In this document: positions 52,098 to 60,876 of the stretch, one piece after another
Layout of the letters: each line of letters opens with the position of its first letter
Position numbering within the stretch: position 1 is the first letter of the stretch
Assembly (NCBI GenBank): GCA_020639155.1
Contig: JACKHF010000001.1
Span: forward strand, 620,001-684,000
DNA: 64,000 bases
From: Phycisphaeraceae bacterium
GTDB lineage: Bacteria > Planctomycetota > Phycisphaerae > Phycisphaerales > UBA1924
Reading direction: 5' to 3'
Translations under genes and position numbers: made by a program
The notes under the pieces: model-generated
Database searches by the model: none
Told to the model about the DNA's origin: nothing
Seen by the model: the letters and a program-made list of their open reading frames with translations, nothing else

Positions 52098-53075
52098 ATG
52101 ACGACACAGCACTATCTCGGGGTTGATCTTGGCGGCACAAACATCCAGGCGGGTGTTGTTGACACTCAGGGAAATGTTATCGCGCGATCAAAGCGGAGAA
52201 CCAAGCCCGAGGTCGGGCTTGAAGGCGTTGTCGATCGAATCGAGAAATGCGCACGAAAAGCGTGCGAGAAAGCCGAAGTTGAGATAGAGGAGTTGACAGG
52301 CATCGGTATTGGTTCGCCCGGCGGTGTCGATCCGGTGAGCGGTATGGTGCAGGATGCGGAGAATCTGTTCTGGAAAGATGTGCCACTTGCACGACTGTTG
52401 TCGCAGAGATTTAGCAAGCCGGTGCATCTTGAGAATGATGTGAACTGCGCTGCAATCGCGGAAGCCCGGTTTGGCGCTGGCAGGGGGTCGCAAGCCATGA
52501 TCGTGGTGTGGGTCGGCACCGGTATCGGTGGCGGCATTGTGCTGAATGGCTCGCTCTATCGCGGAGCGTTCGGCACTGCGGGCGAGATCGGACAGATGCT
52601 CATTGCCGGGTTCGGATCGGACATGTGCAGCACGCTTGAGACGCACTGCGCCCGCAGCGCAATCGCACGCCAGGTGCAGGCAGCAATCGCTGACAATCCA
52701 AACTCTGTTATCCACGAGCTACTCCGAAAGAAAGCGGACGAGGATGACGCTGATCCACGCACACTGCGAATCACTTCGAATATCATCGCACGCGCCCACG
52801 CGATGGAAGATCCGGCCGTCAGGGAGATTCTCGATCGCGCGACAACAACCATTGCAAGGACCGTCGCAAGCGTCGTGTCGCTGCTGAGCCTTGATTGTGT
52901 CGTCATCGGCGGCGGACTTGGCGAAGCGATGGGAGATGCGCTGAGCGGCCCCATCGCCGACCGGGCACGACCGCTTATATTCCCGAGAAAAACGCGCGAC
53001 GTTCGCATCGTCACATCAAAGCTGCTCGACAACGCGGGGATCATCGGTGCTGCGCTGGGCGAGAGTTCATCGTAA
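52098..53075 (+). CDS. ROK-family sugar kinase (glucokinase-like)
   Basis: A 325-residue ROK-family kinase. The phosphate loop LGVDLGGTNIQAGVVD, substrate segment HLENDVNCAAIAEARFGAG with the catalytic Asp, VVWVGTGIGGGIVLNG and adenosine motif CVVIGGGLGEAMG are all present. The zinc-binding CxCGxxGCxE motif found in most ROK proteins is reduced to MCSTLETHC, so the usual zinc site is absent or altered. Glucose is the most likely substrate. It overlaps the convergent tadA gene by nine bases. Confidence 0.88.
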   Translation: MTTQHYLGVDLGGTNIQAGVVDTQGNVIARSKRRTKPEVGLEGVVDRIEKCARKACEKAEVEIEELTGIGIGSPGGVDPVSGMVQDAENLFWKDVPLARLLSQRFSKPVHLENDVNCAAIAEARFGAGRGSQAMIVVWVGTGIGGGIVLNGSLYRGAFGTAGEIGQMLIAGFGSDMCSTLETHCARSAIARQVQAAIADNPNSVIHELLRKKADEDDADPRTLRITSNIIARAHAMEDPAVREILDRATTTIARTVASVVSLLSLDCVVIGGGLGEAMGDALSGPIADRARPLIFPRKTRDVRIVTSKLLDNAGIIGAALGESSS

Positions 53076-53621
53076 CTTTCGTTGTGTACGTCTTTCCCTG
53101 AAAAACACTTTGAGAAGTTCAGATGACTCGTCCGAAAGCACACCGCCGATAATTACTGGCGCATGGTTCAACTGTGTATTTGCAGTGATGTCCATCACCG
53201 AGCCACAGGCGCCGGCTTTGGGGTCCGTTGCCCCAAAGACGACGCGCCCGATGCGTGCGTTGATAATCGTGCCAGCGCACATGGCGCACGGCTCGAGTGT
53301 CACGACAAGTGTGCAGTGGTTGAGCCGCCAGTCGCCAACAGCGCGGGATGCCTGTCTGATGGCAATCAACTCCGCGTGAGCGCACGGGTCCTTGTCGGTC
53401 TCACGCCGATTGTGTGCTGTAGCAACCACCCGCTGTGTTGCTGTTTCGTATACAACAGCACCGACGGGCACCTCACCGATTGCAGCAGCGTGCTTCGCTG
53501 CTTCCAGTGCTGCCCCCATCATCTGCACATCGAAATCGGTGGCATCCAGCACCTCACGTGTTGATGATGTGCGAGGCTTTGCATGCCTTCCAGCCCCAAG
53601 CACCTTTCGAAGAAAACTCAC
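53067..53621 (-). CDS. tadA: tRNA-specific adenosine deaminase TadA
   Basis: A 184-residue cytidine-deaminase-fold protein that converts A34 to inosine in tRNA-Arg(ACG). Zinc and catalytic residues lie in CAHAELIAIRQA (His, Glu) and TLEPCAMCAGTIINARI (two Cys). GEVPVGAVV and GATDPKAGACGS are TadA landmarks, the latter separating it from guanine deaminase. Residues 1-30 are a basic extension. Its ATG overlaps the stop of tatC by four bases. Confidence 0.9.
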   Translation of the reverse strand: MSFLRKVLGAGRHAKPRTSSTREVLDATDFDVQMMGAALEAAKHAAAIGEVPVGAVVYETATQRVVATAHNRRETDKDPCAHAELIAIRQASRAVGDWRLNHCTLVVTLEPCAMCAGTIINARIGRVVFGATDPKAGACGSVMDITANTQLNHAPVIIGGVLSDESSELLKVFFRERRTQRKLR

Positions 53622-54691
53622 GGCAAGTCACCATGCTGCGTATCACGGTTCTGGTAGTCTGATGGAAGATCGGGCTCGTCGTATCCCTCCGTCTCCTTCG
53701 ATTCGCTGGAGAACCCCTTCGACACCCGCTGCGCAGGAAGGATAATCAGAAGTACAAGCCCGAACTCAAACAAGATATACATGGGAACTGCAAGCAGGAA
53801 CATGGAGACAGGGTCTGCCGGCGTGAGGGCTGCACCAACAATGGCAAGGATGAGTGCGATATGCCTGCGATATTTTTTCAGGAACGACGGTTCCGCGATA
53901 CCTGTCCAGCCGAGCAGCAACACAATCACGGGAAGTTGGAATCCGAGCGCAAATCCCATTGCCATCATCAGCACCATGTTGAGATACTCACTCACACGAT
54001 ACTGCTGCAACACACCCGTTGCCTTTGTCAGTGGTGTCCCTAGCACGGAACCATCCGGCATTGCAAATCGGAGTTGATGCAAAACGGTGTCTACCCACAT
54101 TGTGCCCGGCACGGGATCACTCGGATCGCCGGGGAGCATGGGAATCGAGGGGAACACCATATCGAACGGGACATGGGTCTTCTCCACGGGAAAATCGACA
54201 ACCGTTATGCCGAACGAGATGAAGAACTGCATGACAACCGGCAGCATGATGTAGTAGAGAAACAGCACCGACATGATCGTCAGGATGCCACTCAATGGAG
54301 CAAGCAGATATACAAACCGCTGCTCGGACCTGTGCAATCCTGGGGCAATGAACTTCCAGAGCTGCCACAGAATCCACGGCGCACCGATGATGATGGCTGT
54401 CACAAATGCGATCTTGAAGTACGCCCAGAATGTTTCCAGCGGACTCGTTGCCTGGAGATACGGCGGAAGCCCGGCATCGGCCAGTTGCGTCTGTGCTGGA
54501 ACCAGCAGCCAGGCGAGGATGGATTTGCCGAAAATGATTGCAACAACGAGAATGGGAACCAGACCGAGAATCCCCAGAATCAGCCTGATTCTCAACTCTT
54601 CCAGATGATCACCCAGTGGCATCACACGCCCGTCGTCTGCCGATCGCGGGCGTGGTTTGGTCTTGTGTTTTTTCCCAAGAGAGGCTGCCAT
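53618..54691 (-). CDS. tatC: Sec-independent protein translocase TatC
   Basis: A 357-residue, six-span integral membrane protein that binds twin-arginine signal peptides. Family landmarks are MPLGDHLEELRIRLI, PLETFWAYFKIAF with the functional Glu, FIAPGLHRSEQR, and LALGFQLPVIVLLL-type spans at the end. It is about 100 residues longer than E. coli TatC: about 60 lie in the loop between spans 3 and 4 (THVPFDMVFPSIPMLPGDPS onward), and the polar C-terminus is extended. tadA is coupled to it. It should serve the Tat-signal proteins encoded at 22.4-24.8 kb. Confidence 0.93.
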   Translation of the reverse strand: MAASLGKKHKTKPRPRSADDGRVMPLGDHLEELRIRLILGILGLVPILVVAIIFGKSILAWLLVPAQTQLADAGLPPYLQATSPLETFWAYFKIAFVTAIIIGAPWILWQLWKFIAPGLHRSEQRFVYLLAPLSGILTIMSVLFLYYIMLPVVMQFFISFGITVVDFPVEKTHVPFDMVFPSIPMLPGDPSDPVPGTMWVDTVLHQLRFAMPDGSVLGTPLTKATGVLQQYRVSEYLNMVLMMAMGFALGFQLPVIVLLLGWTGIAEPSFLKKYRRHIALILAIVGAALTPADPVSMFLLAVPMYILFEFGLVLLIILPAQRVSKGFSSESKETEGYDEPDLPSDYQNRDTQHGDLP

Positions 54692-54941
54692 ATGTATTGC
54701 TGAGGCGGGAAGGATACGCGTCAGCCGCAGGGTGTCAGCAAGAAGGCAGAATAGGCATCAACCAAACGCCCGATATTGTGTGAATGGATCTGATTGTCAC
54801 AGTTGCGTCACCTGGCAGAATCTGCCTGAACATTCTATGGGCTGGAGCGTTCCAACCCAAGAGCAAAATGATGTTCCAGCACGCCGGAGATCCGGCAGTC
54901 GCGCATCTGTGATTGCAGAGACACCCTCGTCTTGATCGGTT

Positions 54942-55673
54942 GTGGCCGGATGGTCTGAGATTGTGCAGAACAGGAGTCGTGTCATAGCTCAGACCTCGTC
55001 ACAACCGAAGTCATGGCCCACATCGGGAGATCTGCCCCGATCGGATATCACAGCAGCTATCCGTGGCGACGTGGATGCCATGCGACGTGTCTGGGTCCAC
55101 CATCGTCGGTGGATCGGTGCGATCATGCTCGCCCACAAGCCCCGCGAGACGGATCTTGAGGATCTTTTGCAGGAGGTCGCCTGCACGTTTGTTCGGTCTG
55201 TTCGAGAACTTCGTGACGAGTCAGCACTCAAGCCATGGCTTCGCACGGTTGCGGTGAATCAGGCACGATTGGCTGGCCGCAAGATCAAGACCCATCGAAA
55301 ACGTGAAACACTCTCCTTTGATGCTGCAGTTGGATCGGATCAGGGCAATGCGCTCGAATCTGCCGCATCGATGGGTGTGCCACAGGAACGCATCGGCGAG
55401 AGAGCCGAGGTATCTCACGATGCCCACACACTTCTGGATCTCGCACGCGAGCTTCCGGAAGGATACCGGGAACCTTTGCTGCTCCGCTGCGTGCAGGGCA
55501 TGAGTTACAAAATGATCTCCGACCTGCTCGGTTTGCCGGAGACAACAGTTGAGACACGCATTGCCCGTGGCAGACGCATGCTCAGGGAACGTGCCAGCAC
55601 ATTCGGCATCGGCGGCACAGACGATCGCACGAAGAGCACCGCACGCAGAGAATCGACGGATACGAACTGGTAG
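54942..55673 (+). CDS. ECF-type sigma factor
   Basis: A 243-residue sigma factor. Region 2: VWVHHRRWIGAIMLAHKPRE, TDLEDLLQEVACTFVRSVRE and ALKPWLRTVAVNQARLAGRK. Region 4: LPEGYREPLLLRCVQGMSYK and LLGLPETTVETRIARGRRML. Start is a GTG; the N-terminal 35 residues are poorly conserved, so the true start may be later. The membrane protein gene 57 bases downstream is its likely anti-sigma partner. Confidence 0.9.
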   Translation: MAGWSEIVQNRSRVIAQTSSQPKSWPTSGDLPRSDITAAIRGDVDAMRRVWVHHRRWIGAIMLAHKPRETDLEDLLQEVACTFVRSVRELRDESALKPWLRTVAVNQARLAGRKIKTHRKRETLSFDAAVGSDQGNALESAASMGVPQERIGERAEVSHDAHTLLDLARELPEGYREPLLLRCVQGMSYKMISDLLGLPETTVETRIARGRRMLRERASTFGIGGTDDRTKSTARRESTDTNW

Positions 55674-55730
55674 CGCATCTCATTGGGCAGCGGAGATCAC
55701 ATCATCTCTGCTGGATTTGACAGGATTGAT

Positions 55731-56444
55731 ATGAACGAGTTTGACCGTACCAACATAGACCACACGCAAGAGCATCCGGATCTGGACACACTCATCACGC
55801 GCGTCATAGACGCTGAAGCGAGTGTTGAGGACTGGAACCTGCTCCGTGATCTCGCATCGGTTGACCAGACTGTCTGGCAGCAACTCGCCGAGTCGCAGAT
55901 GCAGCACGCTCAGTTACAGCGCTCGGTCGAGATGATGCTTGACCCCGTCGACCGGATCGAAGCACCCGTCGAGATGGCGATGCATCAGCGGTTTGCAGCA
56001 AGAGTCTCAAACGTGACCACGTGGGGTGGATGGCTCGCGGCCGCTATGATTATGCTCGCGTTCGTTGTCGCACGAAACAACTGGACGAACAACACAAACT
56101 TCAACTCAAATCCTGAACATACCGCAGGAATCGGACCAAACTTCATGCCGAAGTTTGATTCCCCCGAGCAGGCACTCAACAAGTACATTGAGATGGGCAA
56201 GGAGCAGGGAGTGGTGCTCGATCAGATGCCCGAGCAGATGCTTGTTGCAACACGCCCCACCGCAAACAACACCAAGGTTGAGGTCATTTACATCCGACAG
56301 ATTGTGGAGCGTCGCGTGCTGGACAATCTCTACAACGTTGGTGAGACAGACACCGGGTTGATGGTCCCGACAGATCCGGTCCCGTTTGAACGCCTGCGTG
56401 CAGCACCGGTTCGCGAACCGGCAGCACCATCACCAGCCCTGTAA
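55731..56444 (+). CDS. Putative membrane anti-sigma factor
   Basis: A 237-residue single-pass protein. The cytoplasmic N-terminal 95 residues are acidic and helical (HPDLDTLITRVIDAEASVED, then WQQLAESQMQHAQLQ), as in the sigma-binding parts of planctomycete anti-sigma proteins. One span follows (GGWLAAAMIMLAFVVA, about 99-114), then a periplasmic domain of about 120 residues (NKYIEMGKEQGVVL, KVEVIYIRQIVERRVL). No zinc-binding HxxxCxxC motif is seen. Assigned from position after the sigma gene. Confidence 0.75.
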   Translation: MNEFDRTNIDHTQEHPDLDTLITRVIDAEASVEDWNLLRDLASVDQTVWQQLAESQMQHAQLQRSVEMMLDPVDRIEAPVEMAMHQRFAARVSNVTTWGGWLAAAMIMLAFVVARNNWTNNTNFNSNPEHTAGIGPNFMPKFDSPEQALNKYIEMGKEQGVVLDQMPEQMLVATRPTANNTKVEVIYIRQIVERRVLDNLYNVGETDTGLMVPTDPVPFERLRAAPVREPAAPSPAL

Positions 56445-56445
56445 A

Positions 56446-56997
56446 TCAGGCCGCAGATTTCTTCTCATCAGGCTTTGGAGCAGTCGGCGTATTATCCGTC
56501 GGCTGCTTTGTCTTGGATGGGGCCTGCTTGACACCACATCCAGAACGCAGACACCACCGAAGGACATCGCGCGATGTCACAATTCCGACGCAGATGCCCG
56601 CCTCGTCGCAGATCGGTATGCATGACACCGAGTACTGCAGCATGAGCATCCCGATCTCAACGATCGGCGTAGAGACATCGCCAATCATTGGCTCGCGCGT
56701 CATGACCTGATGTGCCTTGAGCTTGAGCGAGTTCGCATCCTGTGCGCGCTCTGAGAACGAGCCGACAAACGGACTCACGTGGGAGAGCACGTCGCGATCA
56801 GAGATGATGCCGACGAGGACTCCGTCTTCAACCACCGGCACATGCCTGAACCTGAACCGGGTGAAGACCTCACGGATCTCGCGAAGTGAGTCATCCATAC
56901 TCACGGTGACAACGTGCTCGGTCATGATGTCGCCTGCACGCTGGGGGTGCGAGTTGTCCTGTAATGACGTTGGCTTGGGAGTCGATGTGTCAGCCAT
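56446..56997 (-). CDS. CBS-domain pair protein
   Basis: A 183-residue protein made of two CBS motifs: AGDIMTEHVVTVSMDDSLRE to GVLVGIISDRDVLSHVSP, and AHQVMTREPMIGDVSTPIVE to GICVGIVTSRDVLRWCL. Such pairs bind adenosine nucleotides and act as energy sensors. No catalytic domain is fused. A Lys/Pro/Thr-rich tail ends the protein. The start was set at MADTSTPK, with an alternative 13 codons upstream. Confidence 0.88.
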   Translation of the reverse strand: MADTSTPKPTSLQDNSHPQRAGDIMTEHVVTVSMDDSLREIREVFTRFRFRHVPVVEDGVLVGIISDRDVLSHVSPFVGSFSERAQDANSLKLKAHQVMTREPMIGDVSTPIVEIGMLMLQYSVSCIPICDEAGICVGIVTSRDVLRWCLRSGCGVKQAPSKTKQPTDNTPTAPKPDEKKSAA

Positions 56998-57126
56998 AGT
57001 GATTGTCCGGATGATGCGAATACTCGGGATTGTCATCGACACAACCTGACCCCGTGTGCAGTCATTGCATCCAGACAAACCTGACATTCCATACTGAAAA
57101 CCTGACGACGAGCCGTACAGTCTGCC

Positions 57127-57699
57127 ATGACCACGGAACACACAGGAAAACAGGTCCGAAAAGCTGCTAAAGAATATACCCCTGGTCCCGCCGCGATCCA
57201 AGCACCATGGCGGATGGAGTATCTCGAAGACACAAGTGCCGCACACACAAAATCCGCAACAGACGCGGGCACGTTTCTTTCTGACTATTGGAGCACACCC
57301 GAGCACGACGCCAGAAACTTTGTGATCGAACGTACCACCGTGGGGATGATTCTGCTGAACCGGTATCCGTACTCGAACGGACATCTGCTTATTGCGCTGG
57401 GCGATCCTCGCCCGACGCTGCTGGACTACGACACAGCGCAGCGTTCATCGCTCTGGCAGCTTGTCGATCGTGCGGTTGATCTCACGCACAGAACACTGTC
57501 GCCGCAGGGAGTGAACATCGGCATCAACCAGGGACGAGCAGCTGGTGCTGGCGTGCCAGCTCATCTTCATGCGCACGTTGTTCCGCGCTGGTCGGGCGAT
57601 GTCAACTTCATGAGTGTTGTTGGACAGATTCGTGTGATACCAAGCTCGCTCGAAGCAATGTACACAAGATTCCGAAGTGTCATTGAAGCGGGCAGATGA
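57127..57699 (+). CDS. HIT-family hydrolase/phosphorylase (Ap4A-type)
   Basis: A 190-residue histidine-triad protein. The triad HLHAHVVPRW (HxHxHxx) and upstream NRYPYSNGHLLIALGDPRPT are typical of diadenosine tetraphosphate phosphorylases/hydrolases of the Ap4A group, which have this YPYxxGHLLI strand and a longer N-terminus than PKCI/Hint proteins. The divergent CBS protein also belongs to nucleotide-sensing families. Confidence 0.88.
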   Translation: MTTEHTGKQVRKAAKEYTPGPAAIQAPWRMEYLEDTSAAHTKSATDAGTFLSDYWSTPEHDARNFVIERTTVGMILLNRYPYSNGHLLIALGDPRPTLLDYDTAQRSSLWQLVDRAVDLTHRTLSPQGVNIGINQGRAAGAGVPAHLHAHVVPRWSGDVNFMSVVGQIRVIPSSLEAMYTRFRSVIEAGR

Positions 57700-57705
57700 C
57701 CCCTA

Positions 57706-58680
57706 TCAGGTGTCCCACGATGGCGCAGCCCACTCGGGTTGCTCACCGGTGATGACACGCCACACATCTCGCACCACCCACGACATGTTCGTCTTCGCTG
57801 TCTGTGTGCATGATGCAAGGTGCGGAAGCAGTGTCACGTTTTCAATATCAAGCAACGGGTAGCTCCCGTCAACAGGCTCATGCGGATCGTGTACGTCGAT
57901 TAATGCCTGCGCCTGCGGACGCTTGAGCATCGCATCAGCAAGTGCAAACGGATCAAGCACAAAGCCGCGGCTTGTGTTCAGGAATGTCACATCCTGTTTC
58001 ATCGTTGAAAGCAGCTTCGCATGAACAAAGTGGGTGTTTGAGCTTCGTGCGTCGATATGCACCGTCACGATGTCGGCATCCGCAAAGAGCTGTTCCGGCG
58101 AAACGGACTCGCATCCAGCGACCTGCTGATCTTCGGTGATCTCACGCACATCGTTATAGAGCACACGCATATCGAGAGCCTTTGCCACGCGCGCAACACC
58201 GGTTCCGATCTTGCCGAACCCCAGGATGCCAATCGTCATATCCGAGAGCTGGCGATGCGTTGTGTTCCGCTGTCGCATTGCATTCCAGTCGCCTTGATTC
58301 ACTGCGTGCGCCACGTATTCACGCGGTCGCAGCGCATCAATCATGAGTAACGTGACGTATTCAACAACTGCACGCGTGTTTGAGCCCGGTGTATGGACAA
58401 CCTCTACACCGCGTTTTCTGCACGCGCCAATATCGATGTTCTCAAGTGCGACACCAGCACGCCCCACCACTTTCAGATGCGGTGCCTGATCAAGCAGGTG
58501 CTCGTCAACCGGCGTGTACGTGCGCACAACAAGTCCCTGTGCACGGGCGAGCAGATTGCCAAACTGCGGCTGATCGAGATGCGAACATCGCACGAGCTCG
58601 CATCGTTCTCCAAGCCATCGCGCAGGCTCCTCAGACAGATCTTCTGTCTGAATGACCAACGGCTTTGCGTCATCCGCCAT
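57706..58680 (-). CDS. D-isomer 2-hydroxyacid dehydrogenase (phosphoglycerate dehydrogenase-like)
   Basis: A 324-residue NAD-dependent dehydrogenase. VVGRAGVALENIDIGACRKRG, the cofactor loop IGILGFGKIGTGVARVAKAL, FLNTSRGFVLD (Arg), LIDVHDPHEP (acid) and LLPHLASCT (His) are the expected positions, with small departures from the consensus (ASCT where most have GASTxEA). There is no C-terminal ACT domain, so if it is SerA it is the short form. It is probably involved in serine or hydroxyacid metabolism. Confidence 0.87.
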   Translation of the reverse strand: MADDAKPLVIQTEDLSEEPARWLGERCELVRCSHLDQPQFGNLLARAQGLVVRTYTPVDEHLLDQAPHLKVVGRAGVALENIDIGACRKRGVEVVHTPGSNTRAVVEYVTLLMIDALRPREYVAHAVNQGDWNAMRQRNTTHRQLSDMTIGILGFGKIGTGVARVAKALDMRVLYNDVREITEDQQVAGCESVSPEQLFADADIVTVHIDARSSNTHFVHAKLLSTMKQDVTFLNTSRGFVLDPFALADAMLKRPQAQALIDVHDPHEPVDGSYPLLDIENVTLLPHLASCTQTAKTNMSWVVRDVWRVITGEQPEWAAPSWDT

Positions 58681-58821
58681 GCAGTTCTCCCATCAGGTCC
58701 AAGCACACAAGTATCGGCGCGATCGATTCATTCGCAACTGTGGGCCGTGTTGTTGTATGGGCCAAATACCATTCATATTGCGAACAAAGCTGACGAATGA
58801 ACGAGAATCCGCCCAAGTCCG

Positions 58822-58850
58822 AAAAAAACAACCACAAAGTTTTGTGGTTG
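58822..58850 (-). terminator. Terminator-like hairpin on the minus strand, upstream of the HU gene
   Basis: A perfect 9-pair stem CAACCACAA/TTGTGGTTG (58829-58850) with a four-base loop is followed, on the minus strand, by a run of seven T residues. No minus-strand gene lies just upstream of it. It may insulate the hydroxyacid dehydrogenase gene or end an unrecognised antisense RNA; in the plus direction it would be a leader hairpin of the HU gene. Confidence 0.65.
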
Positions 58851-58973
58851 CGAGATACTGGTGCCGATAGGTTGTGCTGTCGCAGCGTATCAGCTGTGAA
58901 ACCACTATCCCGGGTTGCGGTGTCTCCCGCAGGGGCGGCCAGACGTCGTTGCCAGTGTTTGAGTGTACCTGCC

Positions 58974-59309
58974 ATGAACAAAACTGATCTTATTGACCGT
59001 GTTGCATTGTCCATGGACACCACCAAAACCGCTGCTGCAAAGGCGGTTGAAGCCGTCTTCGAAGCGATTCGTGACGGTGTTCGTGACGATGCCAAAGTGA
59101 CCATCGCCGGCTTCGGCACGTTTATCCGTCGAGACCGCTCAGAACGCATCGGCGTGAATCCGGTTACCAAGGAACCCATGACCATTGAGGCGTCACGCAC
59201 ATGCGCGTTCCGTGCTGCTCCGGCACTTCGTGATTCACTGGAGCCGAAGAAGGAAATACCTGCACCGCACATCATTGCACGACCTCGTGAGCACGCGCAC
59301 GCGATGTGA
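58974..59309 (+). CDS. HU-family nucleoid protein
   Basis: A 111-residue histone-like DNA-bending protein. MNKTDLIDRVALSM begins the helical dimer part, VTIAGFGTFIRRDRSER leads into the beta arm with GVNPVTKEPMTIEA, and RTCAFRAAPALRDSL closes the fold. About 20 extra residues (EIPAPHIIARPREHAHAM) extend the C-terminus. The arm-tip Pro is kept. The long leader (about 290 bases from the divergent dehydrogenase) contains a terminator-like hairpin. Confidence 0.92.
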   Translation: MNKTDLIDRVALSMDTTKTAAAKAVEAVFEAIRDGVRDDAKVTIAGFGTFIRRDRSERIGVNPVTKEPMTIEASRTCAFRAAPALRDSLEPKKEIPAPHIIARPREHAHAM

Positions 59310-59442
59310 TCAACCAGTTCCCACCATCGGGCTGACGCGGCCCATGCCTCCGCTCGCTCGACCCCAACCGCCAACGCGCGTTCCTCCCAGCCGGACGCGC
59401 GTTGTGCTTTTTGATCAGCACATCCACACCTAAACTCTCAGC

Positions 59443-60876
59443 ATGTCGCGTTCTGTCCTGCACCAACTCCTCCACTCTACTGCGCACGAGAGTGCGGGTA
59501 CGCCGGTGAAACTGCAAGCAGGATGGAACCAACGGGTATGGCCCAGTTCTGATCAGATCAGGGCAGAGCGAGCTCGATGGCGTGCACGAGACCCACTGAA
59601 CGCAAAGGTTCATCTCGCACTCTCCTGCGTATTCCTGGTGCTGGTCTCTTCACCTGTCTCGATTGTCGAGATTGCTGGCATCCCACTCTGGATCTGCGCA
59701 GTCATTGGCTTGCGCCACACCTACAAGTTGATGCTGTGGTCCATTGTCAGCCCAATTTCGCTCGTCATTATCGCATGGACAGCGTTCCGGTTTCTCTCGC
59801 TGACATGGTCCCCCGATGTCGTGCTGGGCCTTGATCATCTCGCGTCATTGCGATGGCTGTGGGCAATCCCCATGCTCGCGCCTGTACTCGATCAGCGCAG
59901 GGCACTTGTCAGCGCACTGTCCGCTGGCGTTGCGCTGGGGATGCTGGCACAACTTGTCAACTGGATTGGTCCGGCACTCAATCTGTATGACCCAATCTGG
60001 ATACGAGCAGAAGATCGGTTTTCCGGATGGTGGCATCCTGTCATCGCGGGAACGATCCTCGTCGCTTCTCTCGGTCTCCATGCGCCGATTGCGATATGCA
60101 CAACTGGCAGGAATCGGATGCTCGCAATCACCCTGATTCTGTGCGCGTGTGTTGCGATCATGGCAACCGGCAGCCGAGGCGCCTGGATAGAGGGTGCTGC
60201 TGTCCTGAGCATGATCGCACTCGCTGTGTTCGTTCGTCTGGTCCAGATTGCTGCAGGTAGACGGATATGGCTGGTGTTTGGAGGCTTTGCAACAGTGATC
60301 GTGCTCGTATGTGGCGCTGCGTGGATGCTCTTTGGCACATCGATCAGCGCACGGTATGAGCTTGCCAGAAATGAGATTACGCAGGCGATCGATCAGCAGA
60401 ACTACTCGACAGATACCGGCGCACGAATGGCCATGCTGGTCATGGGATGGCAGTGCTTCACACACCATGCAGTCCTTGGTGTCGGCGAGGGTGGGTTTGC
60501 GTCGTGGTCACGCACACAACTTGCGCAGTCGTCCGATCCCGAGATCGATGTCAACCGGGTCATTCACAATCACGCCCACAACACATACGTCCACACGCTC
60601 GCCACCGGCGGGATATTGTCGGCCTTGTCTGGAGCGTGCATGATCGTGTTCGCAATCGGCAACGCTTTCAGTGTACTGCCCGGACCCAACCAGAGAAACA
60701 ATGGATTGCAGCTTACGCCGTCCCACATCTATGCGATTGCCCCTGCATGCGCGCTGCTTGCGATCATGGTTGCCGGATTGTTCGACTCCATCCACATCAA
60801 TGCGCAGACAAGCGCGTGGGTCTTCACACTTGTCGCGCTGTGCCAGCACGAACCTGTGCGGGATGGTGACACATGA
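59443..60876 (+). CDS. O-antigen ligase/polymerase-like membrane protein
   Basis: A 477-residue protein with about eleven or twelve spans, fitting the Wzy/WaaL (O-antigen ligase) family. The signature periplasmic region between late spans contains MGWQCFTHHAVLGVGEGGFA and INxxNxHNTYV-type sequence (NRVIHNHAHNTYVHTLATGG), with the family's conserved His. It probably joins or polymerises surface polysaccharide. A glycosyltransferase gene overlaps its end by four bases, so the two form a glycan operon. Confidence 0.85.
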   Translation: MSRSVLHQLLHSTAHESAGTPVKLQAGWNQRVWPSSDQIRAERARWRARDPLNAKVHLALSCVFLVLVSSPVSIVEIAGIPLWICAVIGLRHTYKLMLWSIVSPISLVIIAWTAFRFLSLTWSPDVVLGLDHLASLRWLWAIPMLAPVLDQRRALVSALSAGVALGMLAQLVNWIGPALNLYDPIWIRAEDRFSGWWHPVIAGTILVASLGLHAPIAICTTGRNRMLAITLILCACVAIMATGSRGAWIEGAAVLSMIALAVFVRLVQIAAGRRIWLVFGGFATVIVLVCGAAWMLFGTSISARYELARNEITQAIDQQNYSTDTGARMAMLVMGWQCFTHHAVLGVGEGGFASWSRTQLAQSSDPEIDVNRVIHNHAHNTYVHTLATGGILSALSGACMIVFAIGNAFSVLPGPNQRNNGLQLTPSHIYAIAPACALLAIMVAGLFDSIHINAQTSAWVFTLVALCQHEPVRDGDT

